From the NCBI GenBank assembly GCA_024760905.1, contig CM045729.1:84819550-84883549 (forward strand): DNA of 64,000 bases, given 5' to 3'. The position numbers and the translations under genes were made by a program. The DNA is from Plotosus lineatus. Taxonomy: Eukaryota > Chordata > Actinopteri > Siluriformes > Plotosidae. The notes under the pieces were generated by a model. The model did no database searches, had not been told where the DNA came from, and saw only the letters and a list, made by a program, of their open reading frames with translations. Every line of letters starts with the position of its first letter. Position 1 is the stretch's first letter. Positions 33,012-43,705 of the stretch are shown piece after piece.

Positions 33012-34044
33012 CTTTAATACAACAGGACAGAAATAGTCTCCTTACATTTTGTAAGGCAGCATTATATATTTTTTTAAAATTATGTCACAGTTGTATTATC
33101 ACACTTTATATATCTTAACATGTAATAGGCAAGCAGAAATCAAACGTTCTTGTTCTTCTTCTGGCCATATCCTTTCTGAAGCTGCAGGTCTTTTTTCCAG
33201 TCTTCAAACGTCTTGGTTGCTTGTACTGGGCAGTACCGATTACAATAATATGGCTGATGAGGCGGAAGACGGAGCTGACCACACTCTTTGCATTTAGAAA
33301 CCTTCGTCCTGGGAGTATATTTGACAGTCGTATCTCCAGCTAGGATTTCCTTCAGCTTTCTTTTTCTGTAGCGTATTGTGCTTGCTGATAAGTGAGAAGC
33401 AGGTGGAATTTGGGTTGGTGTGGCGGACAATGATGGAGGTTGGCACAACACAGGTGGTTTTGCTGCATGGTTTGCGGTTGGTGGTGGTAGTATAACAACT
33501 GGAGGTGATGATACCTGCTGCAATGAAGTTGGTAAAACTTGTTGAGGTACTCCCATCATGCCTTGCGGAGTGATGTAGACGATGATCGGGGTAGTCATTG
33601 GAGGTGGTGTTACAGCCAGTGGAAGTGAACGACTCCAAATATGGTACTTGAGGAACGGGGGTCATTTGTTCTGGGGTTTTGGACTGCTTTGCCAGGTCCT
33701 CATTCCTTTTCCTCTGAATGGCCCCCTTGCCCTCTGGGAAAGACTCCAAATATGACTTGAAGGCAAATTTGTTTTTGCTCAAGTTGTTCTCTTGGGGTCG
33801 TTCACGTCTCATATCATTTACCAAGTATGCAGAATATTCCAGTGCAATGAATCTAAAATATATGAACGTTTAATTTTTATCAGTACATTACAGAAAATAA
33901 TGAACTTCATCACAATATGTTAATTTTTTTGAGAAGGACTAGTAAAAGCGATTACCTTTCATCTTTATGGCGATAGAAGCGTGAAAGTTTGAAATGCCGA
34001 CAGACACAGAGGTGTGACGGTGTAAAATGCCCGACAGTCGATCC

Positions 34045-34290
34045 GAATACACCGATTGGCTGAAACGTCCATGGCAACAAAAGGGTAACGGCCGTTCCGA
34101 ATATTCCGATTGGCTGAAACTTCCATGGCAACAAAATGGTAACGGCCGTCCCGAATATTCCGATTGGCTGAAACGTCTATAGCTCCAGCTGGCCTATAGT
34201 CGTTCTGAATGTGCCGATTGGCTGAAGCGTCTATAGCTATAGCTGGCCTATAGTCGTTCCGAATATTCCGATTGGCTGAAACGTGTAGAA
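34045..34290 (-). promoter_or_regulatory. Five-box CCAAT array of the deletion derivative
   Basis: CCGATTGGCTGAA copies with GATTGG beginning at about 34054, 34108, 34162, 34215 and 34270: spacing 53-55 bp, about five helical turns. Each is preceded by CCGAATATT-like sequence and followed by ACGTC/ACTTC. Confidence 0.65.
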
Positions 34291-34484
34291 CAAACAGAGA
34301 AGATTATTGTGCTGAAATAAAAGAGGCTGGTGCGCAATCTTCGCTGTTCGGCGCAATAGGGACGACTATGGAAGCGGCTATGGGACCCGCTCTCTTTTCT
34401 GCGTTACCGCCGTTTCACCTCTGGGGGCAGGCACTCGCTCCTCCGCTGGGCTGCATTTTTATCCGGTGCTCTATTTTTGTATGA

Positions 34485-34554
34485 TCCCCACCAGGAATCG
34501 AACCTGGGACTCTCGGAATGCTTTCCGAGCATGATGACCACTTCACCATAGGGA
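34485..34554 (-). other. tRNA-like module (copy 2)
   Basis: TCCCTAT at one end pairs with GTGGGGA at the other. The T-arm is perfect (CCAGG, loop TTCGATT, CCTGG), the B-box is GGTTCGATTCC, and the anticodon-like stem is CTCGG/CCGAG with an eight-base loop. It is more stable and tRNA-like than the copy 1 version. Confidence 0.65.
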
Positions 34555-34703
34555 TTTCAATACAACAGGACAGAAATAGACCTCCTAAAAAATAAAAATA
34601 AAAGTTTCCCCTCTGCTTTTTAAGGGCTTGGGACCTTCTTACATTTCGTAAGGCAGCATTAGAAACTTTATTATGTCACAGTTCTATTATCACGGTTTAT
34701 ATA

Positions 34704-34810
34704 CATCTGAACACGAACATGCGACCATCTGAACACGAACATGCGACCATCTGAACACGAACATGCGACCATCTGAACACGAACATGCGACCATCTGAAC
34801 ACGAACATGT
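34704..34810. repeat. 22-bp tandem repeat (about five copies)
   Basis: CATCTGAACACGAACATGCGAC repeated in the 3' flank of the gene. Followed by a looser array of CATTTGACAGT/CACAGTTTGC phrases up to about 34975. Shared with 52181-52280. Confidence 0.85.
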
Positions 34811-34999
34811 CTCAGGCCAAAGTTTACATATCACAGTTGGCATATCAGTTTGCATTTGACAGTCTGCACATCACAGTTTGCATTTGACGGTCTGCATTTG
34901 ACGGTTTGCTGCATTTCACACTTTGCGCATCACAGTCTGCCCATCACAGTTTACATTTGACAGTTTGCATTTCTGAACATGTAACACGCAAGCAGAAAA

Positions 35000-37900
35000 T
35001 CAAACATTCTCGTCCTTCTTCTGGCCATATCCTTTCTGAAGCTGGAGGTCTTTTTTCCAGTCTTCAAATGTCTTGGTCGCTCGTACTGGGCAGTACCAAT
35101 TACAAAAATATGGCCGATGAGGCGGAAGACGGGGCTGACCACACTCTTTGCAATTAAAGACCTTGTTCCTGGGGGTATATGTGACGGTCGTATCTCCAGC
35201 TAAGATCGCCTTCAGCTTTCTCTTCCTGTAGCGTACCGAGCTGGGCGACAAGTGAGAAGCAGCAGGCGGAATTTGCGTGGGTGTGGCGGCGGCGGCGGCG
35301 GCGGCGGCGGACAATGACGGCGGTGGTTGGCACGACACGAGTGGTCTCGTCGCAAGGTTCACGGTTGGTGGTGGTAGTAGAACAACCAGAGGTGACGTAC
35401 GGGAAGATACCTGCTGTGATGCAGTCGGTAAAACCTGTTGAGGTACTCCCATCATGCCTTGCGGAGTCATGTAGAGGACGATCGGGGTACTTTGTGGAGG
35501 CGGCGCTACAGCCAGTGGAAGTGAAGGAGAAGGTGTCGAGGATGGAACATTTGCATTCACAACCTCATCCACATATCGTCTCCTTTTCACTTTGGCTTTT
35601 CCCGAGGTGTCTGAGGGCAAGTCAAAGCTGTGCGCTTCCGTGTCCGGCACCGCCAAAGACGCCGGTTTGCTCCGAGCTGCGGGCAAGGGTGAAGCAGAAG
35701 CCACAGATGGTTGAGGAAGGGAAATCCCTTGCATGAGAATTTCCCTCTCTTGCCTTTTTCCTCGTTTGTTGTACCTGGAAAGATGAAGACGACACAAGAC
35801 AAGATTTACACGTAAACTCCATGTTCCCTCTTTTAACAACAGAAATCCTCCGGAGAAATATTCTCACCACTGACTGAGGGTTGTCTGGTTGATCTCCACA
35901 AGTTGCAGGTTGGTGTGTTCTTGGACTCTGGCACTATTCAGTATCGTCTGGCGGATGCTCTTATAGGCCCTGCTGATCAGCGTCCACCTGCTCGTCGTCA
36001 CGTTCCCAGAGCGAGTTGCAGACGGGTACGCATCACACAGTTTCGATACGAGTGCCTCCACATACCTGTTGCAGTCAGGCCACTGCGCCGGTCCCGTGTT
36101 CTCTCCCAAGAAACACCTACAAGATGTGGACATTTAATTCTTCGAATGAAACAACCAAACCGGTGCCGCTGCACCAGAAGACGGATATATCATGAAATAA
36201 GAACTACCTCTTGGTGCTTTCTACTCCTGGAGCGACCTGGGACTTTGGCACTTTAAAGCGTCCAGTAGAGCACCGTCTCTTGTGGCGCGGTAAAAACTTG
36301 GTCGGCCGCTTGTCGTATCCGGACAGATTGTCCCACAGTTGTGCGATATCTGCGGCCTGTCGGTTGGTGAGAGCGCCACTTTGATGCCTCAGGTCGGCCA
36401 AGTAGCCTGCCAGTTCCTGGACTTTATCGAACCCCCCGATGTTGTCGGGTCCGACGGCTTCTTCCGGGTCTTTGGGACGCGAACCGAGGCAACTTCCGCT
36501 CCAGGACTGTTTCCGCTCGGGGACTCGCGAACATGTCCGAGGTCTTCCCAAACAAGGTGACACATCGTTAAGCCGTCGACACGAACGACACCAAACTCCA
36601 CAAAAATCAACGCTATCAAAATATTTACTTACCGGTCTCCGGCGGCCCAGTCACCGCGGTCGACGTGGAAGGAAGAGGAAGGGCTTCTGTAGGCGATCCC
36701 ACGGCGATGGGAAGAACGTCCTCCGCTGGGCCGACCGTTCCGTCTTCCATCATCTCTTCCTCATAACCCTCATCCTCTTCGGCGACCTCTAAACCCGGCG
36801 GCGCGTCCTCTTCTTGGTCCATGGCCAAGTCCTGCAGGACCTCCCCTGTCTGGCTGTAAAGGTACTGCACGCCGATGAGCTCTCCTGAAGCGTGATGGAA
36901 AATATTTGAGTGGTGGAACTTTTCTCATGTGAATTTTTTTTTTTTTTTTTTTTTAGAAAGCCAGAAATGAGCCATGGTCAATAAATGTTATCAAATGAAG
37001 AGTTTACCGGTGTATTTCCTTGGCTCGATGTAATGAGGGAGTAGACGTCTACCGAACACTCTCAAATTCAGCCGGTTAACGCTGTGTCTGAGCGCCCCGC
37101 TGTAGCTCTGCTGCTGGGATTGGTCACTGGAGACGGCAGCTTGAGCCCTGTCTTCATTCCAACGCACTAACCCCTCCAACAGGTAGGCTTGGAAGTGCTT
37201 GTCACTAGCACTCGTACCTGTAAACATGCGACAAACATCCAGATTAAAAAAAAAAATAATAATAATAATACTACATTTTATATAAGTGTGTTTGTATGAT
37301 CCTATATATGTATATGTATCGTACCTGGGATGAAATGGTTAAGGTGGAGGTGGAATGACTCCAATGAAGTGGAGCCTCTGGCGCATCTGTAAACTGGCAG
37401 CTCGATTCCTCCTTTCCGCAGTGTTCCGGTTTCCGCGTACAGTTCCACGTCCTCTGGGTCCTGAATACAGAGCACGTGACGCTTCTGTCGTTCCCATATG
37501 TCCCATATACGCGCGCCGTCGAGAAGAGGAACGCCAAGGGTGTCACGACCTTGGTCACCACCGAATGCTGCCAGGAGAGCCGTTATCAGGCCGGTTGTCT
37601 CCTCGACTCCTCTCGTGCATCTTCGGCAATGGCGAGACAGCTCTTTCCTTGTCAAATTATTTGTGACGTCTTTGTCGGTCATTTCCCCCACTTGTCCACT
37701 CGCCATCTCGGACCGCTTAGCCTCCTTCAGTCGAGCAATATCTTCAGCACTCCACTTGAAGATGCACTGAGACAGTCGACCCATGAAAACACCGTACAGC
37801 TGGTGGGAGTCTGTAGTACAGCCGCTCGATATGCGCCGCATAAAATGCCAAATGTCCAACCGGATACATATATCCGGCCATTCGCTCAACTGCCTCCTGA

Positions 37901-40900
37901 GTTGTGAACGGGCGCCGCAACAATCCCGGTCGACATACAACAGCGCTGGTGGCGGAACGTTGGCGGCCCTGTAGCGGTTGACGAGCCCCGACCACATGGG
38001 ACCCAGTCCGTGACCCTCGCCGGCCGTCAGAACACACATGAGCACCTGCCCCGACTCATTCCCGACATTCGTGGCCCACGAGGCTGTACCGGCGCCGTGG
38101 CCTGCGAGCTTCTTGACAACCTGCAAATACAAAACCGGAAAAATTAAACATCATCGTCGCAAAGATCGGTTCGCACCGAATTCGCATAGCTGCCAGTGTC
38201 TTGTACACATCACGATTCTCGTGCCGGACAAAGACAAACGATTCTTAACCTTTTTGGTCGAATCCATTTTGAGGACTCTACCGAACACCGAGGTGACCGA
38301 AGCGAGGACCTCGTCGAGTCTTCGCAGGACATCGCAGCAGTACGCCGTCTGCAGCCAGATGAACGAAGGCACCGCCGGAGGCTCAGGAGGCTCCCGGAAG
38401 TCGGGCCGACGAATCAGTCGGCTCGCCTGTCGGTCACAGAAGGCTTCGCAGTCCGTCAAGTAATGGGCGGCCTTCTGGAGCCAAGACTCGTTGTGACTCT
38501 CCGACAGTTTCTTCCGAAACTGCGTGGAACTGTTTCCTAGACCCCTCTGCCTCAGCATTCGCACGACTTTGACGTCACAAGCGTATCTGAAATCCAAACA
38601 AGGAAAGAAGGGGCCAAAAATTAGACAGGAATTGTTGATCGCCCACCGTGCAGCTAAATCGCTGAAGTGACTGTACATACAGTTAACACGGCTCAGCCCA
38701 TCAAACCAGAGCGCAGTAGACACTGCGCCCACCAGAAAGAAGGTTCTAAAACCACTTATGTGACCTATAAGATAAACTTTCATGTCACTGGCTCGTGTTT
38801 CTTTCTTCCCCGTTCCCTTAGTGCCAGGAACGATGCCCGAACAGGAACTCCCCTAAAGGAATAGATAAGAGGTTCTCGAACTGGTTCGATCGCTCTCCTC
38901 ACATACGAGTGTGTAAAAGAACTTCATTATCTCGTGTCCTCCTTACTGGCGTATTCGTGTTTATGATGTCCGTGTCGACTTGGGAGCCGACATCTGATCC
39001 TTCTAGAAATAACAAAAAAGTAGCCAACGTTACCTGTAAGTGAGCAGGACAGGAAATTGCACTCTGTGGCCCATATCCAGCTGCTCAACCAACACATTGC
39101 TCCAGCTGATCAACTTTCTGCCACAGTTGGTGCACTCCAAGTATTCGGCTGCCAGGCTGTAAAACCATCGATGTCCAGAACCTGACGCACTCTCGGATAT
39201 ATGCCGGCCGATGTCAAGGGATGTCGCCGACATTCGGTGTGGGGCAGCGAAACTTCGACCTGCCACAGTTCCCTCGGCATCCACAGCAAAAGACGCGAGG
39301 CGAAATACCTGTCGACATGGGGAGCCTGGCTGCAAATCAGTGCCGGCTGTGGAGGACTCCACCATAACTTATCGACCCTGCAAAAAACAAGCTCCGCCTT
39401 TCTGGTCTTCGCGTTCGTCTTAAACAGGGCCTTCGACACCCAACGATGGTCAGACACGGGCAACGCTTTGTCTCCATCCATCAGGCAACGGATATTCTGG
39501 AAATGTGCAAAGCGAACATTTTAAACGGACGCGACTGATAAACGGAGCCCTGATACATATACAACAGGGTACAGAATGTCCAGATTTTGTCGCCTAGCAA
39601 TTATGGCTATTGTCCAAACTCCCTTTCGTTTAGCATTAGTTGACAACTCCCTGATATTTCTACATTTACATACTTGACCGGTGGATCAGCTTACCGTCCT
39701 CCTGTACTTTCTTCGAGGATGCCGTGCTCGCGCTCCCCGATGTGCCGGCTGTACACCCTGTAAACACAAAAATTATTCTAAAAGAAATATAAAAGAAAAT
39801 AAAAGAAAAATGAACATAACAAGACGGTGACACTATTTATAGCGACGACGCAGTTTCTTCAAAGGAGACAAAGGGAAACCTCATCTAAAAGGCAGACACT
39901 ATAGAAGCGAAAGACAAGCCAGCACCCATAGGAAAGGACTGTGAGAGCAACACACGGCACCGACGGTGAGTGACTCCAGCACCGATCACCACACCATGTC
40001 CCCATGATTATACACTCACTGACTCATCACGGCATCCTTTCCCTGGCATTAACCTCCATTACGTTAGGTGATCTGGACTCGAAAATAAAATTCAAGTTTA
40101 ATATTTCACACTGAATTTAAAGAAATGTATACGCCTGTTGTGTGCAATCTTGTTTCTTTACATTCCCGTCCTACCTATTGACATAGGAGGGGTGTTCATT
40201 TTAGATTCCATCTCCAACACATGTGAAACGAGCTCATCGTCGGGGAATTCGACCGGGGAACCTACAAAAGTAAAAATGAGAAATAACAATCCGGGTTTAT
40301 AACACAGCAGAATCAGAGCAAGATTTTGACTGAACAGGTGCTCGGTAGTAGAGGATGCCACCGCCGCGAAATTTATACATGACCTTTGGCAATAGATACA
40401 TTACCTTTGGCTACAGCAGGAGTTTCCGGCTTTACTGGGACTCGAGGGACCGGGGTCATTTTCCCTGGAGTTCTGGCCCATTTCTTTGCCAGGTACTCGG
40501 TCCTTTTCATCTGAATGGCCTCCCTGCCCTCTGGGAACGACTCCAAATGTGGTACTTGAGGAACAGGGGGCATTTTTGCTGGAGTCTTGGGCTGCTTTGC
40601 CAGGTACTCGGTCCTTTTCATCTGAATGGCCTCCTTGCCCTCTGGGAACGACTCCAGATACGACTTGAAAGCAAATTTGTTTTTGCTCAAGTTGTTTTCT
40701 TGGGGTCGTTCACGTCTCATATTATTCACCAAGTATGCAGAATACCCCAGGGCATTCTCCACAAGCCAGTGAAACGTTTGGCCACGAAACTGTCCAAACT
40801 GCATCTCATACTGGCTAAGGACCTGGATCTTATCTGCTGGGTCCCCTCCTTGCCTTACGACTTCAGCTGTGGCCTTTTCTTTGACCTTTTCTGGTGGCAT

Positions 40901-40990
40901 GCTGCTCCTGACTTGTCGTTCGAGTTGGCGTTTCTGGCGTCCTTGGCCAGTTGTGTGTCTGCGAGGATCAACGACGAGTCTCTCCCACAT
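35000..40990 (-). pseudogene. DDE-type transposase-like gene, copy 2 (11 coding exons)
   Basis: Exons (minus): 40990-40405, 40261-40175, 39757-39695, 39496-39034, 38586-38250, 38120-37325, 37217-37008, 36884-36634, about 36552-36208, 36116-35868, 35774-35000. The first holds WERLVVDPRR, an MQFGQFRGQTFHWLVENALGY block and two copies of a FPEGK/REAIQMKRTEYLAK repeat. Then come a DUF6729-like domain (WWSPPQPALICSQ), the DDE-like core (KMDSTKK, VDRDCC, LDIWHFMRR, SLESFHLHLN), a Pro/Ala-rich stretch with (GCC)n-encoded alanines, and a C-terminal zinc ribbon (CKECG, CNWYC). Breaks: one-base gain at about 39470, one-base loss at about 39168, one-base loss at about 36487, and a lost acceptor AG before exon 9. 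A near-identical copy lies at 52-58 kb. Confidence 0.68.
35284..35311. repeat. (GCC)n/(GGC)n trinucleotide run
   Basis: Coding repeat giving about eight alanines in the last exon. Absent from copy 1, so it expanded in the copy 2/3 lineage. Confidence 0.8.
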
Positions 40991-41479
40991 CTTCGAAACT
41001 TGGGAATCGCATTCATGGCTCTAACATAAGATGGGAAACACTCAAATCATTTTTGTATGTAAATGGTATCTGGCTATCCTGACACAGTCAAGTACACGCT
41101 TTATTGCGTGGAGACCAACTGTACATGCCTGTACATGCACAAAGTCACCGGGTGGGCATTTCATTTGATATCATTTGACTATTCTCAGCAAGCATTTAAG
41201 TATATCAAAACATAGGAAAATAAAGCACCATTATACAGTTATATAAAGCAGTATTTGCACCAGAGGACACGATAATATGATGCACTGTTTTTAAAAACCT
41301 CAGGAATGTTTTGCAGGTGTTTTGAGTCAATTGGTCGATTCAGACTCGTTTTGACTACCTTTTCATCATGTGCTGATTTTTTGAGATGGGAATTTTGGGT
41401 TTTCATGAGCTGTATGCCAAAATCATCAGTATTAAAACAATAAAAGACCTGAAATATTTCAGGTGGTGTGCAATGAATC

Positions 41480-41665
41480 TAAAATATATCAAAGTTTAAT
41501 TTTTATCAGTACATTACAGAAAATAATGAACTCTGGCACAATAAAAAAAGTTTAATTTTTATCAGTACATTACAGAAAATAATGAACTTTGGCACAATAA
41601 AAAAAAGTTTAATTTTTATCAGTACATTACAGAAAATAATGAACTTTAGCACAACATGCTAATTT
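41480..41665. repeat. 56-bp tandem repeat in the 5' intron (three copies)
   Basis: Unit starts AGTTTAATTTTTATCAGTAC and ends near GGCACAATAAAAAA. One copy in the 33.9 kb derivative, three here, five at 58.96-59.24 kb. Confidence 0.8.
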
Positions 41666-42034
41666 TCTGAGAAGGACCCATGATTACAAAACAATTTAAA
41701 CGTTATCTCAATTAAAAAAAAAACAGCTAATGTCATCAGCATTTCATATAAATCAAACGACTGTTGATTACAGACTTCCAAAACACAAATTATAGGTGTT
41801 CATTTCGAATTGTTTGGCGAGAGTGTGCTCATATTAGCTGCTGCAGCAACAACAACAACAGCACGCGTGAGCGGCTCTATTACTGACTACAACTCGCCCC
41901 ATATCTCACATCGCACATATCTAAGGCACAAGGAAGAGCATAGTTGAAAATAAAAACGATTACCTTTTATCTTTACGGCGATAGAAGCGTGAAAGTTTGA
42001 AACGCCGGCAGACACAGAGCTGTGACGGTTTAAA

Positions 42035-42375
42035 ATGCCTGAGCTGGGCTAGAGTCGCTTTGAGTATTCCGATTGGCTGAAACGAGGTGTGACGGTTTAA
42101 AATGCCTGAGCTGGGCTATAGTCGTTTCGAGTATTCCGATTGGCTGAAACGTCCATGGCAACAAAATGGTAACGGCCGATCCGAAATATTACGATTGGCT
42201 GAAACGTCCATGGCAACAAAATGGTAACGGCCGATCCGAAATATTCCGATTGGCTGAAGCGTCCATAGCCATAGCAGGCCTATAGTCGTTCCGAGCATTC
42301 TGATCGGCTGAAGCGTCTATAGCCATAGCAGGCCTATAGTCGTTCCGAGCATTCCGGTTGGCTGAAAGCGTCTAT
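42035..42375 (-). promoter_or_regulatory. Six-box CCAAT array (copy 2)
   Basis: GATTGGCTGA at about 42071, 42138 and 42193, 42248, then decayed boxes at 42303 (ATCGG) and 42358 (GTTGG). After the first gap of 67 bp, spacing is a steady 55 bp. It lies upstream of the leader exon, where the promoter would be. Confidence 0.65.
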
Positions 42376-42404
42376 AACGAACAGAGAATATCCTTGGACT
42401 GCAG

Positions 42405-42448
42405 GCGCAAGGATGACACGCAAAATCGTGAAGCGTTACCATATTTTT
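42405..42448 (+). pseudogene. U6 snRNA 3' half, split by transposon (unit 1/2 border)
   Basis: GCGCAAGGATGACACGCAAA through the terminal T-run, matching 23377-23420 base for base as far as I can read. Followed by the same downstream sequence. Completes the 5' half at 32539-32601. Confidence 0.85.
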
Positions 42449-42544
42449 AAAATCCTGACTGCTCAAACTTAACTATTTATACTACCCTCAGTACTATCCT
42501 ATTACTTTTCCATCGAACTCTACAAAATTCAAATCTTTTAATTT

Positions 42545-43089
42545 CGCCTTTTTTCCCTTTTTCAGGAGTCGCCACCGCGAATCACCCGATTCACACATTC
42601 AAACACAGATTATTATAATAATAACATTATAATAATATTATTAATAAATAACACGACTTTACTATAATAACTCCAACATTCAGTCATCAATTGTAACTAC
42701 TATATCAGAGTCCGAAGGTACCTCCACCAAGCACAAAGTACAATAACAATGGCACAGGTCACGAAACAAAGAAGCGAATATAGCAGTCTGGTCATAATCT
42801 TTCCCATAACTTCCTCGTATGGCTCATCAACCTCTGTAGTTGCCACAACTCTGCACGTTTCCCTTGTTCTTAAATATGGGCACCATCACACTCCTCCTCC
42901 GATCCTCTGGCATCCTCTCATTTTCTCAGACCTTGTTGAATGCTCTTGTCAGGAAATGTACTGCTACCTCGCCGAGACACTTCCATCCCTACACCGGTAT
43001 ATGTCATCAGGACCAACTGCCATTCCATTCTTCATCCCCTTCAATGCCCTCCTCACCTCACCCTTACGAATCTTTGATACTTGCTCAAC
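42545..43089 (-). mobile_element. RTE LINE fragment (unit 2)
   Basis: Same remnant as at 23515-24058, joined at the same base to transposon exon 3. Confidence 0.7.
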
Positions 43090-43648
43090 CGTCCTCCTGT
43101 ACTTTCTTCTAGGATGCTGTGCTTTTGCTCCCTGATGCGCCGACAGAACACTGTAAATACAAAAACTATTCTAAAATAAAGCTGACAAGTTCAGTTAACG
43201 GAATATTTACCTGTGGTATTATCAGCTATATAATAAGAGACAGGAACTATGTTTGTCATATATCAGACAATTATGTTCTATTATTAAAGTACAACCGTGA
43301 TATAAGCATGTAAGCCCTGATACAGAATGTGTAGTTACATTACATCTTCCAATTATAACAACTCAAATTTTGTCATTCTGATAACTACTGTGCACAGACC
43401 CACATGCATACAGTGACAAGAAAGCAGCATTCATTGCAGAGGCAGGCCAGTCTAATGATACTTCATAAATACATAAATAAATAAACGTAATAAAACAGTG
43501 ACATTATTTATAGCAATGCAGTTTCTTCAAAGGAGACAAAGGGAAACCTCATCTAAAGACAGACACGAGAGAAGCAAAAAACAAGCCAGCACCATAGGAA
43601 AGAAAGAACTGTGAGAGCAATACACAACACAAATGGTAGTCGGTATAT

Positions 43649-43705
<57 letters not shown>

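Larger units (their letters stand above)
32602..34306 (-). mobile_element. Internally deleted, non-autonomous Dada-like derivative
   Basis: Joins the first coding exon to the last: at about 33630 the proline-rich C-terminal exon (reading 33598-33140 minus, ending ...KNKNV stop) meets the N-terminal exon (RPQENNLSKNKFAFKSYLESFPEGKG, 33824-33650; sequence shown elsewhere only in parts). Everything between, including the DDE core, is gone. It keeps a five-box CCAAT array and the tRNA-like module. Short terminal inverted repeats (CATAATAA / TTATTGTG) can be seen. It is absent from unit 2, where the flanks are contiguous. Confidence 0.7.
23377..42404. repeat. Tandem unit 1 of a large segmental array
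   Basis: From within the U6 gene (GCGCAAGG) to the point where the same U6 half recurs at 42405. Nearly all features recur in order about 19.03 kb later, with small indels. It contains one extra nested transposon derivative (32602-34306) absent from unit 2. Confidence 0.85.
34310..42404 (-). mobile_element. Dada-like DNA transposon inserted in U6, copy 2
   Basis: Minus-strand element with all coding exons, lying between the U6 5' half (32601, with the nested derivative next to it) and the U6 3' half (42405). From its 5' end at about 42400 it carries a six-box CCAAT array, a leader exon with donor at about 41965, an intron with 56-bp tandem repeats, the multi-exon gene (40990-35000), a 22-bp tandem repeat, the tRNA-like module and a 3' end near 34310. 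The right end (TATCCTTGGACTG) looks like a decayed form of the derivative's end (GATTATTGTGCTG). Confidence 0.75.

Noticed and set aside
34485..34554. A functional host tRNA gene
   Set aside because: The anticodon arm has an eight-base loop and no convincing anticodon, and the module occurs only in fixed position within the transposon.
34704..34810. CRISPR-like array (22-bp direct repeats)
   Set aside because: The repeats are back to back with no spacers, and the DNA is clearly eukaryotic.
35281..35736. Arg-rich open frame on the plus strand at 35.3 kb
   Set aside because: It is the reverse of the last transposase exon; the arginine run is the GGC repeat read on the wrong strand.
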